From: VFKI01 sp964647825
GTDB lineage: Bacteria > Pseudomonadota > Gammaproteobacteria > DSM-16500
Direction of reading: 5' to 3'
NCBI GenBank assembly: GCA_964647825.1
Contig: CAZYJL010000002.1
Coordinates: forward strand, 180,800 to 244,799
Length of the DNA stretch: 64,000 nt
In this document: positions 8,016 to 17,844 of the stretch, piece after piece
Layout: every line of letters begins with the position of its first letter
How positions within the stretch are numbered: the first letter of the stretch is position 1
Notes under the pieces: generated by a model
What the model was told of the DNA's origin: nothing
Database searches by the model: none
Seen by the model: only the letters and a program-made list of their open reading frames with translations
Position numbers and translations under genes: made by a program

Positions 8016-9261
8016 AACGCAAGGCCTCTGCTGGTTCGACGCGTGATGCACGAAATGCTGGATACAATGTGGCAAGCAAACTCAATACAATTGTCAAACT
8101 ACTAATTCGCAACACATCACCCCATTGTAATTCGGATGGCAAATGCGATAATCCAAAGTACGCGCTCGGCGTTAAGAAAGTCACATGAAATATCCCACCA
8201 ATAAAATCGACTACCTGCGTGACGTGCAATGACAATGCAACACCACTGACGACACCTAACAACGTACCCACTAAACCTATAATCGCACCTTGCACGATAA
8301 AAATTTCTTGGATATGATGCGGTGTCGCACCAAGCGTTCGCAAAATCGCAATATCCGCTTCTTTATCATTGACCACCATCACCAACGTACATACCAAATT
8401 AAAAATCGCGACAATCACAATCAATAATAAAATGAAAAACATCATGGTTTTTTCAAGACCCACCACATGAAATATATCACCCAATTGATCCGTCCAATTC
8501 GAAACACGCGCCGTCGGTCCTAAATAATGGGAAAGCGTGCGCGCAATGGTTGGCGCTGACCACATATTCGGCACTTGCACATGAATCCCTGACACCGATG
8601 TACCTAATTGAAAAAGTTTTTGCGCATCTGTTAAATGCATAAAACCTAATCCGCTATCAAACCCAAACCCATCACCCGCTTGAAAAATGCCGACAACAGT
8701 AAAACGACGAAATCGCGGTAACATGCCAGCAGGCGAAAAAGAAGCGCGCGGTGTAATCACCATAATTTTATCCAGCAACGTTGCGCCTAATTTATCCGCC
8801 AATGCCGCGCCTAAAATAATGCCATACTTGCCAGCAGCTAATTGAGTGAGTTGACCTTGCACCATACTTTTTTCAAGCTGACTGATCTTTTTTTCCGCTT
8901 GCGGCAAAATACCATTCACAATGGCTGGCTGTACCACACCATCATGTGACAATAATACTTGACCCGTCACAAAAGGAGCGACTGCCTGCACATCTTTCAT
9001 TTGTAATAAACGTTTTTCTGCTTGTTGCCAGTCACTCACTTGAAAAAATTCAGACGTCACTGTAATCGGTGGCACCATCGCAAAAATTTGACGCTGAATT
9101 TCTCGATCAAATCCATTCATCACCGATAACACAGTAATTAATACCAACACACCCAAGGCAATTCCCAGCATCGACATCAAGGAAATAAACGAAATAAAAT
9201 GATTGCGTTTTTTGGCGCGCGTATAACGTAGACCAATAAATAATGATGCCGGTCGAAACAT
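8008..9261 (-). CDS. lolC: LolC/LolE-family lipoprotein-releasing permease
   Basis: 417 residues from the ATG at 9261 (MFRPASLFIGLRYTR). The frame extends 17 codons further, but that part lies in an R1 repeat, so the internal ATG is preferred. MacB-like architecture: first span in the LMSMLGIALGVLVLITVLSV region, a large periplasmic domain, and three C-terminal spans. Only one permease is present beside lolD, whereas Escherichia coli has lolC and lolE; a single merged LolF-type permease or a second gene elsewhere are both possible. The R1 element lies 5 bp upstream of the start. Confidence 0.88.
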   Translation of the reverse strand: MFRPASLFIGLRYTRAKKRNHFISFISLMSMLGIALGVLVLITVLSVMNGFDREIQRQIFAMVPPITVTSEFFQVSDWQQAEKRLLQMKDVQAVAPFVTGQVLLSHDGVVQPAIVNGILPQAEKKISQLEKSMVQGQLTQLAAGKYGIILGAALADKLGATLLDKIMVITPRASFSPAGMLPRFRRFTVVGIFQAGDGFGFDSGLGFMHLTDAQKLFQLGTSVSGIHVQVPNMWSAPTIARTLSHYLGPTARVSNWTDQLGDIFHVVGLEKTMMFFILLLIVIVAIFNLVCTLVMVVNDKEADIAILRTLGATPHHIQEIFIVQGAIIGLVGTLLGVVSGVALSLHVTQVVDFIGGIFHVTFLTPSAYFGLSHLPSELQWGDVLRISSLTIVLSLLATLYPAFRASRVEPAEALRYE

Positions 9262-9266
9262 ATTAA

Positions 9267-9393
9267 GGCCTATTGATAATTGGTTATTTTTAATCATTTT
9301 ACGAGAAAACATCGATGTTTTCGAGAATCAAATTCAATCAGGAAGAGTGTATTTGATGTTAAAATGATTAAAAATAAGCAATTTTCGTAGACT
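9267..9393. mobile_element. R1 palindromic element, copy 1
   Basis: About 127 bp between the stop of tatD and the start of lolC. The outer arms carry TTATTTTTAATCATTTTA and its complement. Inside are a hairpin CGAGAAAACATCGATGTTTTC and a second one, ATCAAAT...ATTTGAT. Near-identical copies lie at 30267-30391 and 52803-52928. Confidence 0.8.
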
Positions 9394-10176
9394 CTAAGTT
9401 TCCAAATGAAACAACGATAAAAAATTATGCGTCGTTTGTTCCGCAATGATGGCAACATCAACGCCACGCAATGCTGCAATATAGTCTGCTACTTGACGCA
9501 CATAAGCTGGCTGATTTGGCTTACCACGAAATGGGACGGGCGCGAGCCAAGGGCTATCTGTCTCAATTAACATACGCTCTAAAGGAATTTCTTTTGCTAC
9601 CTGTTGCAATTCTTTAGCATTACCAAACGTGACAATCCCTGAAAAAGAAATATAAAAATTCATATCCATCGCAGCACGTGCCATCTCTAAATCTTCAGTA
9701 AAACAATGCAAAACACCGCCCACTGTGCTCGCCTCTTCTTCTTTTAAAATAGCAAGCGTATCCCACTTCGCCGCACGTGAATGCACAATTAAAGGTTTAT
9801 TCAGTTTTTTTGCAACGCGAATGTGTGTACGAAATCGTGCTTGCTGCCCTGCAAATCCATCATCCGAACGAAAATAATCTAAACCCGTTTCACCGATACC
9901 AACGACTTTTTTATGTTCGGCTAAATGAATTAATTCTGCTTCACTTGGTTCTTTTGTCACTTTTTCATTCGGATGCAACCCAACGCTTGCCCAAACAAAA
10001 GGAAAAGGCGTAATACTTTCTAACATTTTCGGAAAGACGTCTAATGTCACGCACACACATAAAAAATAAACCACTTGTTGCGCTTTGGCTGCCGCTAATA
10101 TCTCCGCTATATCTTTTTTGCCATAATCCGCAAGATCTAATAAATCTAAATGACAATGTGAGTCTGCTAAGCGCAT
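9394..10176 (-). CDS. tatD: TatD-family metal-dependent hydrolase/DNase
   Basis: 260 residues from the ATG at 10176, chosen because ggtgga precedes it and because the length fits the family; an ATG four codons upstream lacks a ribosome site. TIM-barrel amidohydrolase fold with metal ligands in DSHCHLD near the N-terminus, GLHPNE, GIGETGLDYF, VHSR, LHCFTE and ETDSPWLAP. TatD proteins act as 3'-5' exonucleases on damaged DNA. Its start overlaps the end of holB, a common arrangement; the pilZ-type gene often found between them is absent. Directly followed by an R1 repeat. Confidence 0.9.
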   Translation of the reverse strand: MRLADSHCHLDLLDLADYGKKDIAEILAAAKAQQVVYFLCVCVTLDVFPKMLESITPFPFVWASVGLHPNEKVTKEPSEAELIHLAEHKKVVGIGETGLDYFRSDDGFAGQQARFRTHIRVAKKLNKPLIVHSRAAKWDTLAILKEEEASTVGGVLHCFTEDLEMARAAMDMNFYISFSGIVTFGNAKELQQVAKEIPLERMLIETDSPWLAPVPFRGKPNQPAYVRQVADYIAALRGVDVAIIAEQTTHNFLSLFHLET

Positions 10177-11243
10177 CGTTCCACCCATGAAATCAAAAGA
10201 GATTCGAGAAATAATTGACGATTCAACTGTGGTGACAATTTCAATGCACCAGCACTTTCTATCAAAAAATTAAAATACGCAAAAAAATCATGTTGTGATA
10301 TTTTTATGATTGGATGTTGTGTCATCGTTTGTGGTATCGCGGGGAAATAAGCATCACTAAAAAACCCCGTTAATCGGCCAGCCAACATATTTTTTAACCA
10401 AACATATAACCAATCAAGCAAACGCGTTAAGGGAATTTTTTCTTGATACTCTTTTGCCGACCATTTTTCCGCAATGTGTACAGGGTCTTTTTCAGATAAA
10501 CTGAGCGACCACATATCTTGATAAAATGCTTGTTGCAACACCAACTCATTTTTTTCGATTAATGCAAGCGCATCACATGGCGCGCCCGCCGCAAAAAGTA
10601 ATGCCTGTTGTAAAATAGCGGGTGATACTGTTTCATTGGTTTTTTGTTGTAAAAAAAACAAAGCCTCTGCTGTTTTAGGTAAGGCAAATTGCACGATTTG
10701 ACAACGACTCCGCACTGTTGCTGGCAAGCGCTGACTATTCGCCGAAATTAAAATAAAATACGTATTCGCCGGCGGTTCTTCTAAACTTTTTAATAATGCA
10801 TTTGCAGCAAATACATTCATTTTATCAGCCATATCAATAATAATTATTTTACATTGACCGACTAAAGCAGACGCATTCACAAACTCCGTCATCTCACGAA
10901 TGGTATCAATACGAATCGCCTGATTGACGGATTCTGGCGCTATCGAAAAAATAGCAGGGTGCGTCCCCGCAATCACCCACTGGCATGCTCGACACACACC
11001 ACACCCGGTCTGATCCTCTCGCAATGCTTCACACAATAACGCCAATGCGAATACTTTTGCAAAATGCTTTTTACCAATCCCGGCAATACCCGAAAATAAT
11101 AAGGCATGCGGCAAACGTTTCTCGTGTAGACACGTGGCCATCCTATCCCACACCACTTTTTGCCAAGGTAAAATAGAAAAACCAGCCTTTGAAAAATCAT
11201 GAGAAGAAGATTGAGAAGAAGGCATCACAGCAGTGTCTGTCAT
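10167..11243 (-). CDS. holB: DNA polymerase III delta-prime subunit
   Basis: 358 residues, part of the clamp-loader complex that opens the beta clamp. The start is the ATG at 11243, which forms an ATGA overlap with the stop of tmk. Features: FSGIAGIGKKHFAK P-loop-like segment, a four-Cys zinc module (CEALREDQTGCGVCRAC), IIIDMADKMNVFAANALLKSLEEPP sensor/SRC-like region and TVRSRCQ. Sits in the tmk-holB-tatD order usual for gammaproteobacteria. Confidence 0.9.
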   Translation of the reverse strand: MTDTAVMPSSQSSSHDFSKAGFSILPWQKVVWDRMATCLHEKRLPHALLFSGIAGIGKKHFAKVFALALLCEALREDQTGCGVCRACQWVIAGTHPAIFSIAPESVNQAIRIDTIREMTEFVNASALVGQCKIIIIDMADKMNVFAANALLKSLEEPPANTYFILISANSQRLPATVRSRCQIVQFALPKTAEALFFLQQKTNETVSPAILQQALLFAAGAPCDALALIEKNELVLQQAFYQDMWSLSLSEKDPVHIAEKWSAKEYQEKIPLTRLLDWLYVWLKNMLAGRLTGFFSDAYFPAIPQTMTQHPIIKISQHDFFAYFNFLIESAGALKLSPQLNRQLFLESLLISWVERCA

Positions 11244-11890
11244 ACACAGCATTCCAATAAATTATCTAACTGCTGACGCACCGCTGCTTGTACCACAGCT
11301 GGCGCGCTATGACTGTCAATGACTTTTATACGCGCAGGAAATTGCCGCGCGCGTACCAAATACGCCTCACGAATACGCGTAAAAAAATCCAGTTTTTCTT
11401 GTTCAATCCGATCATGCACACCGCGCTGTTTCGCGCGCGCCAAACCAATCGCAGGATCCACATCTAATAACAACGTTAAATCAGGCAAACAATCACCAAC
11501 AATCCACTGATCTAACATCGCAATTTGCTGCACAGCTAATTGACGTCCCGCACCTTGATACGCATAACTCGCATCAATAAAACGATCACAGATCACCCAT
11601 TTACCAGCAGCTAAGGCTGGCTGAATCACCTGTGCAAGATGTTGTGCACGGCCCGCAAACATCAACAATAATTCCGTCGCAGGTTGCATGACTTCTTGTA
11701 CACCATCAGGCGTTTTCTGCAACGGCGTTAAAACTAATTGACGAATTGACTCTGCCAGCGGTGTACCACCAGGTTCGCGTGTCGTCACCAATTCATATGA
11801 CTTTTCTCGCAAATACGCTGCAATAAATTGAATGATCGTCGACTTGCCAGCGCCTTCGGTTCCTTCGACTGTCACAAATTTCCCCGGCAT
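11240..11890 (-). CDS. tmk: Thymidylate kinase
   Basis: 216 residues; phosphorylates dTMP to dTDP. The start is the ATG at 11890 (MPGKFVTVEG), preceded by agggag; an upstream extension is not needed. P-loop GTEGAGKST, TREPGGT, DR motif in CDRFIDASYAYQGAGRQL and LLLDVDP are all present. It overlaps holB by four bases (ATGA), so the two are likely translated together. Confidence 0.94.
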   Translation of the reverse strand: MPGKFVTVEGTEGAGKSTIIQFIAAYLREKSYELVTTREPGGTPLAESIRQLVLTPLQKTPDGVQEVMQPATELLLMFAGRAQHLAQVIQPALAAGKWVICDRFIDASYAYQGAGRQLAVQQIAMLDQWIVGDCLPDLTLLLDVDPAIGLARAKQRGVHDRIEQEKLDFFTRIREAYLVRARQFPARIKVIDSHSAPAVVQAAVRQQLDNLLECCV

Positions 11891-11945
11891 AGATGCTCCC
11901 TTGCTGTGACAAATGACTATAGCCATAACATTTCATAATACGAGC

Positions 11946-11997
11946 CTGTCATTGCCGCCAGAGTTTATCCTCGCGAAGGCGTAGGCGGGAATGACAG
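11946..11997. repeat. Small palindromic repeat between mltG and tmk
   Basis: Arms CTGTCATTGCCGCC and GGCGGGAATGACAG form a 14-bp imperfect stem around about 24 bases. It resembles the TGTCATcCCGC palindromes inside R3 and at 25311-25391, so it may be a solo module of that kind. The rest of the 11891-12096 gap is AT-rich with no gene. Confidence 0.55.
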
Positions 11998-12096
11998 CTT
12001 CGTATCTTAAAGTATGATGGATATATATTTCACATCATAAAATTACTCATTAAAATCAAATAAAATAATTATTAAAATAATAAATAAATATAAAAA

Positions 12097-13197
12097 TTAA
12101 TTATAAATATCCGGCAACACAGCACGTGAAAAATAATAGCGCATTAACGCATTATTAAAATACTCTGTATGCGAATGACGCCGCTTAGCGCGCGCAACGG
12201 CTGCATAATGTTCTTTTAAAGTCGTTGAAAATCGATGACTGCCACTCATATCATAATTGCCAGCAACATAATAATAATAATTATGATGCACCGGATGCAT
12301 CACCGCCGTAATCGATTCCATGGCTGGCATCGCAATCGGTGTCGGTGGCAGGCCTTTTGTCACATACGTATTCCACGGACTTTTACGTAATAAATCTTTA
12401 CGATGAATCGTACCGCTAAAATGAGAACCCGCCGCATAAATCACCGTCGGATCAATTTGTAATAACATATTTTTATTTAGACGGTTGACAATCACACCGG
12501 CAATCATGGCACGCTCATGGTTAATGCCCGTTTCTTTTTCTATTAATGATGCTGCCGTTAATGCTTCATAGGAATTTGCAAAAGGTAAACCACTTTCACG
12601 ATCCGCCCATGCACTCGCTAAATTTTTTTGCATCGATTGATACGCTTTTCCCAATACGACTAAATCCGATGTGCCTTTAACAAATAAATACGTATCTGGA
12701 AAAAACCAACCCTCTGGTGACATCCCAGGCGGCGCACCCAAGCGTTCCATAATTTGCTGATCAGATAACGAAGCAGAAACATGTTTCAAGTCAGCATGAC
12801 GATTTAACGCATGACGTAAATGATGAAAACTCCATCCTGCTACAATGGTAAATCCATGATAAACCATCCCGCTACCAGTCGTAATCTGCGTTAACAAACC
12901 GGACGGTCTTGTGCCTTTCGGAAAAAAATATTCGCCTGATTTAAGTAAGTGCTGATCATGACGCAAATAGGCTAATAAACGAAAAAATAACGGATGTTTA
13001 ATAATATCCAGTAAATATAAATCATGAATCACGGCGCGGAGCGATGTGCCTTCCGCAACAGAATAGTGCACACCTTCATCACGATTAATTAATGGCGTAC
13101 TAAGAAAATGAATCCAAGAAACTAAGGCACCAAAACAAACTGCTAATAAAAAACCGACAATCACCAGCAACAAACGATGCCCAGAACGGACGTTCAT
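12097..13197 (-). CDS. mltG: Endolytic transglycosylase MltG
   Basis: 366 residues, YceG/MltG family, which cuts nascent peptidoglycan strands and sets glycan length. One N-terminal membrane anchor at about 9-31, a LysM-like region, then the catalytic domain with LIEKETG (Glu near residue 220) and the WFFPDTY, DPTVIYA and SPWNTYVTKGLPPTPI motifs. The ATG at 13197 is 6 bp after the fabF stop, so it belongs to the fatty-acid synthesis operon and leads into the tmk cluster. Confidence 0.93.
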   Translation of the reverse strand: MNVRSGHRLLLVIVGFLLAVCFGALVSWIHFLSTPLINRDEGVHYSVAEGTSLRAVIHDLYLLDIIKHPLFFRLLAYLRHDQHLLKSGEYFFPKGTRPSGLLTQITTGSGMVYHGFTIVAGWSFHHLRHALNRHADLKHVSASLSDQQIMERLGAPPGMSPEGWFFPDTYLFVKGTSDLVVLGKAYQSMQKNLASAWADRESGLPFANSYEALTAASLIEKETGINHERAMIAGVIVNRLNKNMLLQIDPTVIYAAGSHFSGTIHRKDLLRKSPWNTYVTKGLPPTPIAMPAMESITAVMHPVHHNYYYYVAGNYDMSGSHRFSTTLKEHYAAVARAKRRHSHTEYFNNALMRYYFSRAVLPDIYN

Positions 13198-13203
13198 GAG
13201 TGA

Positions 13204-14448
13204 TTAATCCGCAAACCGACGAAACACTAACGTACCATTTGTCCCACCAAAACCAAATGAGTTAGATAACGTCACGTCAATCGACATAGGACGCGCTGTA
13301 TGCGGTACAAAATCTAAATCACACCCCTCACTTGGATGATCCAAATTAATTGTCGGCGGTGCAATTTGATCACGAATCGCTAACACACTAAAAATTGCTT
13401 CCACAGCGCCTGCTGCACCCAATAAATGCCCAATCATGGACTTCGTCGAACTCACCGCTAAACGATAGGCATGATCACCAAAACTCCGCTTGATCGCCAT
13501 GACTTCTAACTCATCCCCTGCCGGTGTCGATGTGCCATGTGCATTAATATAATCAATCGCTGTCGGTGCAAGGCCCGCATCACGTATCGCTTGATCCATG
13601 GATAACGCAGCACCTAATCCTTCCGGATGGGGTGTCGTCATATGCGAGGCATCGCCACTCATACCAAAACCTGCTAATTCTGCATAGATATGCGCACCGC
13701 GCGCTTTTGCATGCTCCAAACTCTCTAACACTAACACGCCAGCACCATCACCTAGCACAAATCCATCGCGATCGCGGTCCCACGGACGAGACGCTTTTTC
13801 AGGTGCATCATTACGTGTTGATAACGCCCGCATCGCAGCAAAACCGCCAATGCCTAGCTTCGTGGTTGCCATTTCTGCCCCACCCGCAACCATCACATCC
13901 GCATCACCAAAAATAATCGAACGCGCTGCTAACCCAATATTATGTGTACCTGTTGTACAGGCGGAAACAACGCCTAAATTCGGGCCTCGCATGCCATACA
14001 TAATGGATAAATTACCTGCAATCATATTGATCAAAGCCGCAGGGATAAAAAAGGGAGAAATACGTCGTGGACCAGATTCCAATAAAATCTCATGACATTT
14101 TTCAATCATTGGCAAGCCGCCAATACCTGAGCCAATCGCAAGCCCGATGCGATGCGCATTCGCATCCGTCACCGTCAATCCCGCATCACGAATGGCTTCA
14201 CTGGCTGCCACCATCCCGTACTGAATAAAAAAATCACGCTTACGCGCATCTTTTTCAGACATCACCGCTGAAGGATCAAAGGCCTTCACACGACTACAAA
14301 TACGAGAAGACAAATCTGATGCATCAAAATGATCAATCAGACTGACACTACTTTTGCCAGCAAGAATACCCTGCCACGTTGATGCCACATCGTTACCGAG
14401 TGGCGTCACCATACCAAGGCCGGTTATGACAACACGCCGCCTACTCAA
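13204..14448 (-). CDS. fabF: 3-oxoacyl-[ACP] synthase II
   Basis: 414 residues; elongating condensing enzyme of type II fatty-acid synthesis. Catalytic Cys in VSACTTGTHNIG (about 164), His in NAHGTSTPAGD (about 304) and SSTKSMIGHLLGAAGA (about 341), and the C-terminal FGFGGTN loop. The start appears to be a TTG at 14448 (LSRRRVVITGLG read with Met), backed by a strong ggggggtgat ribosome site. Follows acpP by 31 bp. Confidence 0.95.
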   Translation of the reverse strand: MSRRRVVITGLGMVTPLGNDVASTWQGILAGKSSVSLIDHFDASDLSSRICSRVKAFDPSAVMSEKDARKRDFFIQYGMVAASEAIRDAGLTVTDANAHRIGLAIGSGIGGLPMIEKCHEILLESGPRRISPFFIPAALINMIAGNLSIMYGMRGPNLGVVSACTTGTHNIGLAARSIIFGDADVMVAGGAEMATTKLGIGGFAAMRALSTRNDAPEKASRPWDRDRDGFVLGDGAGVLVLESLEHAKARGAHIYAELAGFGMSGDASHMTTPHPEGLGAALSMDQAIRDAGLAPTAIDYINAHGTSTPAGDELEVMAIKRSFGDHAYRLAVSSTKSMIGHLLGAAGAVEAIFSVLAIRDQIAPPTINLDHPSEGCDLDFVPHTARPMSIDVTLSNSFGFGGTNGTLVFRRFAD

Positions 14449-14479
14449 GCATCACCCCCCTTTTCAGGATCAACCCTTG

Positions 14480-14731
14480 CTATTTGCTATGTTCTTCCAT
14501 GTGCGAGTTGATGTAATCAATCGCTTGCTGAATCGTTGTGATTTTTTCTGCATCTTCATCTGGAATTTCGGTCTCAAACTCTTCTTCCAATGCCATCACT
14601 AATTCCACTGTATCTAACGAATCTGCACCCAAGTCATCAACAAAAGAGGCATCATTCGTGACTTCATCTTCTTTCACGCCCAATTGCTCGACAACAATCT
14701 TTTTAACTCGTGACTCAACCGTACTACTCAT
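14480..14731 (-). CDS. acpP: Acyl carrier protein
   Basis: 83 residues, very acidic. The phosphopantetheine attachment serine lies in DDLGADSLDTVELVMALEE. Carries the growing acyl chain for FabF, FabG and FabH, whose genes flank it. An agagga ribosome site precedes the ATG at 14731. Length and spacing are typical. Confidence 0.97.
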   Translation of the reverse strand: MSSTVESRVKKIVVEQLGVKEDEVTNDASFVDDLGADSLDTVELVMALEEEFETEIPDEDAEKITTIQQAIDYINSHMEEHSK

Positions 14732-14812
14732 GATGGATTTATCCTCTTCGTTAACAAATTCAACTTACTATGCTAATAAACTGGTGCCAGTTTAGTGAAA
14801 AACTGGGAAAAT

Positions 14813-15568
14813 TCAAGCCATGTACATCCCGCCATTAATATGCAACGTCTGACCGGTCACATACCCTGCTTGCTCTGATGCAAGAAACAGTACCGCAAAA
14901 GCAATATCTTCCGGTAAACCTAGGCGTTGCAAGGGAATTTTTTGCAATAACGCTTGCCGAACCTCTTCTGATAAATCACGTGTCATATCCGTATCAATAA
15001 ACCCCGGCGCAATCGCATTCACCGTCACATGACGTGAACCAATTTCTTGAGCGAGAGAGCGACCAAATGCCTCAATACCCGCTTTCGCTGCTGCATAATT
15101 CGCCTGCCCCGGATTACCCGTCGAGCCGACCACCGAACTAATATTAATAATACGCCCCCAACGCTGTTTGACCATGTCACGTAAACACGCTCGCGTTAAA
15201 CGAAAAACGGCACCAAGACTCGTTTCTATCACCTCTAACCATTCATCTTCTTTCATGCGTAATAGCAGATTATCGCGCGTGATCGCCGCATTATTGACTA
15301 AAATCGACGGCATTTGCCCATTTTCGCGTAACACTGCCAACAACGCATCGATCGATTCTTTTTGTGAGACATCCAAAACTCGCCCTGTGCACGCCGCATC
15401 ACCGACAGCTTGCAAAGAATCCGTTATGGTCTGTGCACCCTGCTCTGTCGTTGCCGTACCAATAACACATGCACCCGCTTTTGCAAGCATCAAAGCAATC
15501 GCACGACCAATTCCGCGACTTGCCCCTGTGACGAGTGCAGTCCGTCCTTTTAGCGAGAGTTCAACCAT
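14813..15568 (-). CDS. fabG: 3-oxoacyl-[ACP] reductase
   Basis: 251 residues, short-chain dehydrogenase. NADPH-binding GASRGIGRAIA near the N-terminus, NNAAITRDNLLLRM, catalytic Ser in ISSVVGSTGN and the YAAAK pair, PGFIDTDMT and the C-terminal GQTLHINGGMYMA. Reduces the beta-keto group in each elongation cycle. Lies between acpP and fabH on the same strand. Confidence 0.95.
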   Translation of the reverse strand: MVELSLKGRTALVTGASRGIGRAIALMLAKAGACVIGTATTEQGAQTITDSLQAVGDAACTGRVLDVSQKESIDALLAVLRENGQMPSILVNNAAITRDNLLLRMKEDEWLEVIETSLGAVFRLTRACLRDMVKQRWGRIINISSVVGSTGNPGQANYAAAKAGIEAFGRSLAQEIGSRHVTVNAIAPGFIDTDMTRDLSEEVRQALLQKIPLQRLGLPEDIAFAVLFLASEQAGYVTGQTLHINGGMYMA

Positions 15569-15619
15569 GCCTCTAATCCTCTTGTATACTTTAATATTTT
15601 ATTGATTTTTTTAGTATTT

Positions 15620-16588
15620 TTAATATTTAACCAATATCGAGCCATAAGCGAGTCCACCGCCAAATCCCTCTAGCAATAACAATTCGCCGCGACGAATACG
15701 GCCATCACGTACCGCAGCATCTAACGCTAATGGAATCGATGCACTAGAAGTATTGCCTTGCGTCGCAAGCGTCACCACCACGCGCTCATCAGGAAGATCC
15801 AACTTTTTTGCCATCGCCTGAATAATTCGAATATTGGCTTGATGCGGAATCAACCAATCCACTGCAGATTTCGGAATGCCTGCAATGGCCAACGTTTCAT
15901 CAAATAATTCTTCTAACAATGTCACTGCTTTGCGAAATAAGGGATTGCCTTGCATATGGACATGCTGTGGCTCTGCAACACGTCCGGGAGCCGCAGCAAT
16001 CGCCAACGGTAAATATAACATGTCAGCATGCCGTCCATCCGCATGCAGCCGCGTTGTGATGATACCGGGCTGTGTATCTGCCCCCAATACCACGGCACCT
16101 GCCCCATCACCGAATAAAACACAGGTACGACGATCTGACCAATCCACAACACGTGACATGACTTCACTGCCGATCACCAGCGCATTACGAATGGTACCCT
16201 GACGAATAAATTGATCTGCGATCCCAACACCGTAGACAAAACCTGCACACGCCGTCGCGTTTAAATCAAACGCCGGACAATCACGCGTATCAAGAGCTTT
16301 TTGCAACAAACACGCCGTTGCAGGAAACATTTTTTCTGGGGTCGTGGAGGCAACGATAATCATTTCGATATCACTCGGCGCAAGTCCTGCTGCATCTAGG
16401 GCATGACGCGCTGCGGCTTCTGCCATCGTCAGGGCTGTTTCATTTTCGCCCGCAATATGGCGGGAATGAATGCCCGTCCGCTCAATAATCCATTGACTGG
16501 TTGTTTCCACTTTTTTTTCAAGTGCTTCGTTTGTCAACACTTTTTCTGGAAGAAAACTCCCAGTGCCTAAAATACGTGTGTATATCAT
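15620..16588 (-). CDS. fabH: 3-oxoacyl-[ACP] synthase III
   Basis: 322 residues; starts fatty-acid synthesis from acetyl-CoA and malonyl-ACP. Catalytic triad visible: Cys in NATACAGFVYG (about 113), His in IPHQANIRII (about 245) and Asn in TQGNTSSASIP (about 275). The ATG at 16588 overlaps the plsX stop as ATGA, so the two are coupled. Confidence 0.96.
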   Translation of the reverse strand: MIYTRILGTGSFLPEKVLTNEALEKKVETTSQWIIERTGIHSRHIAGENETALTMAEAAARHALDAAGLAPSDIEMIIVASTTPEKMFPATACLLQKALDTRDCPAFDLNATACAGFVYGVGIADQFIRQGTIRNALVIGSEVMSRVVDWSDRRTCVLFGDGAGAVVLGADTQPGIITTRLHADGRHADMLYLPLAIAAAPGRVAEPQHVHMQGNPLFRKAVTLLEELFDETLAIAGIPKSAVDWLIPHQANIRIIQAMAKKLDLPDERVVVTLATQGNTSSASIPLALDAAVRDGRIRRGELLLLEGFGGGLAYGSILVKY

Positions 16589-17634
16589 GTAGATCCCGTC
16601 ATACCCGCTTCACCAAACAAGGTTGCCATGCCTTGCGCAATTCGTTCTGGCACCTTTTTTTCTGCTTGGAACGCAGCTTCTTGAATAGCACGCATAAATG
16701 CTCGCATACCTGCACTACCATGACTTTTCACCACAACGCCTTTCAGCCCGACAAAAGTTGCGCCATTATACCGATCTGGATCGATATGCTTGGCTAAACG
16801 ACGCAATACAGGATAGGACAGCATCGCAGCAAAACGTGACAACCAATTGCGACCAAACTCACGTCGCAGCAATTTACGAATAAAAATAGCTACGCCTTCT
16901 GTCGTCTTCAGTGCAACATTCCCCACAAAACCATCGCAGACGACGACATCGACTTTACCGCTATACAATTGGTCACCTTCGATATATCCAATATAATTCA
17001 TATAATTAGTGGTACTGGAGGCGGCAAACAGGCGTGCTGACTCACGCACTAATTCATTCCCTTTGATATCTTCATGCCCGATATTCAACAAAGCAACACG
17101 CGGCGCCTCAAACCCCTCTAATGCTGACACCAACACAGACCCCATGATGGCAAATTGCAACAAGTGCTGTGGCGTGGAATCCACATTCGCACCGAGATCC
17201 AGCATACGCACTTTACCCGTACCGACGGTTGGAAAAGTTGAAATAATCGCCGGGCGATCAATTCCAGGTAAAGTTTTTAAAACAAAACGTGCTGTGGCCA
17301 TCAACGCACCAGTGTTTCCAGCACTGACACAAGCATCTGCCTCACCTGATTTCACGAGATTCAGCGCGACACGCATCGATGAGTCTTTCTTACCGCGCAA
17401 GGCTTGTGCTGGCTGCTCATCCATCGCAACACATTGTGTTGTATGCCGAATGATTAAGCGATCAGAAGGTTTGGCGCCCTGTGAATCAAGTGCGTTTTGA
17501 ATAAGCGCACTATCGCCAGTCAAAATCAATCGAAAATGGGGGTTTTCTTTTAGCACCTGCAGTACTGCGGGCACGACAACAGGGATACCATGGTCACCGC
17601 CCATGGCATCCACTGCAATAGTAATCACACTCAA
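16585..17634 (-). CDS. plsX: Phosphate acyltransferase PlsX
   Basis: 349 residues; makes acyl-phosphate from acyl-ACP for phospholipid synthesis. Shows the N-terminal VDAMGGDHG signature, SAGNTGALMA and CDGFVGNVALKTTEG. No ATG lies at the N-terminus: the candidates are TTG at 17634 and GTG two codons later. It lies 6 bp after rpmF in the conserved rpmF-plsX-fabH order. Confidence 0.95.
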   Translation of the reverse strand: MSVITIAVDAMGGDHGIPVVVPAVLQVLKENPHFRLILTGDSALIQNALDSQGAKPSDRLIIRHTTQCVAMDEQPAQALRGKKDSSMRVALNLVKSGEADACVSAGNTGALMATARFVLKTLPGIDRPAIISTFPTVGTGKVRMLDLGANVDSTPQHLLQFAIMGSVLVSALEGFEAPRVALLNIGHEDIKGNELVRESARLFAASSTTNYMNYIGYIEGDQLYSGKVDVVVCDGFVGNVALKTTEGVAIFIRKLLRREFGRNWLSRFAAMLSYPVLRRLAKHIDPDRYNGATFVGLKGVVVKSHGSAGMRAFMRAIQEAAFQAEKKVPERIAQGMATLFGEAGMTGST

Positions 17635-17640
17635 GGGAAA

Positions 17641-17844
17641 TTACTCTTCGTCTTCACTTTCATCAGCAGGCGAATGCACTTTAACCACTTCGCGACCACG
17701 ATAATAGCCCTCTGGGCTCACATGATGGCGACGATGCGTTTCACCTGTCGTTGCCTCAACGGACAATGTTGGACCTGACAACGCGGAATGAGACCGCCGC
17801 ATGTTGCGTCTAGAACGAGATTTGCGACTTTTTTGAACAGCCAT
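17641..17844 (-). CDS. rpmF: Ribosomal protein bL32
   Basis: 67 residues, strongly basic, beginning MAVQKSRKSRSRRNMRRSH with the conserved SPEGYYRGR loop; an acidic extra tail (ESEDEE) ends the protein. The gammaproteobacterial yceD gene that usually precedes rpmF is not found upstream here. First gene of the rpmF-plsX-fab block. Confidence 0.95.
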   Translation of the reverse strand: MAVQKSRKSRSRRNMRRSHSALSGPTLSVEATTGETHRRHHVSPEGYYRGREVVKVHSPADESEDEE

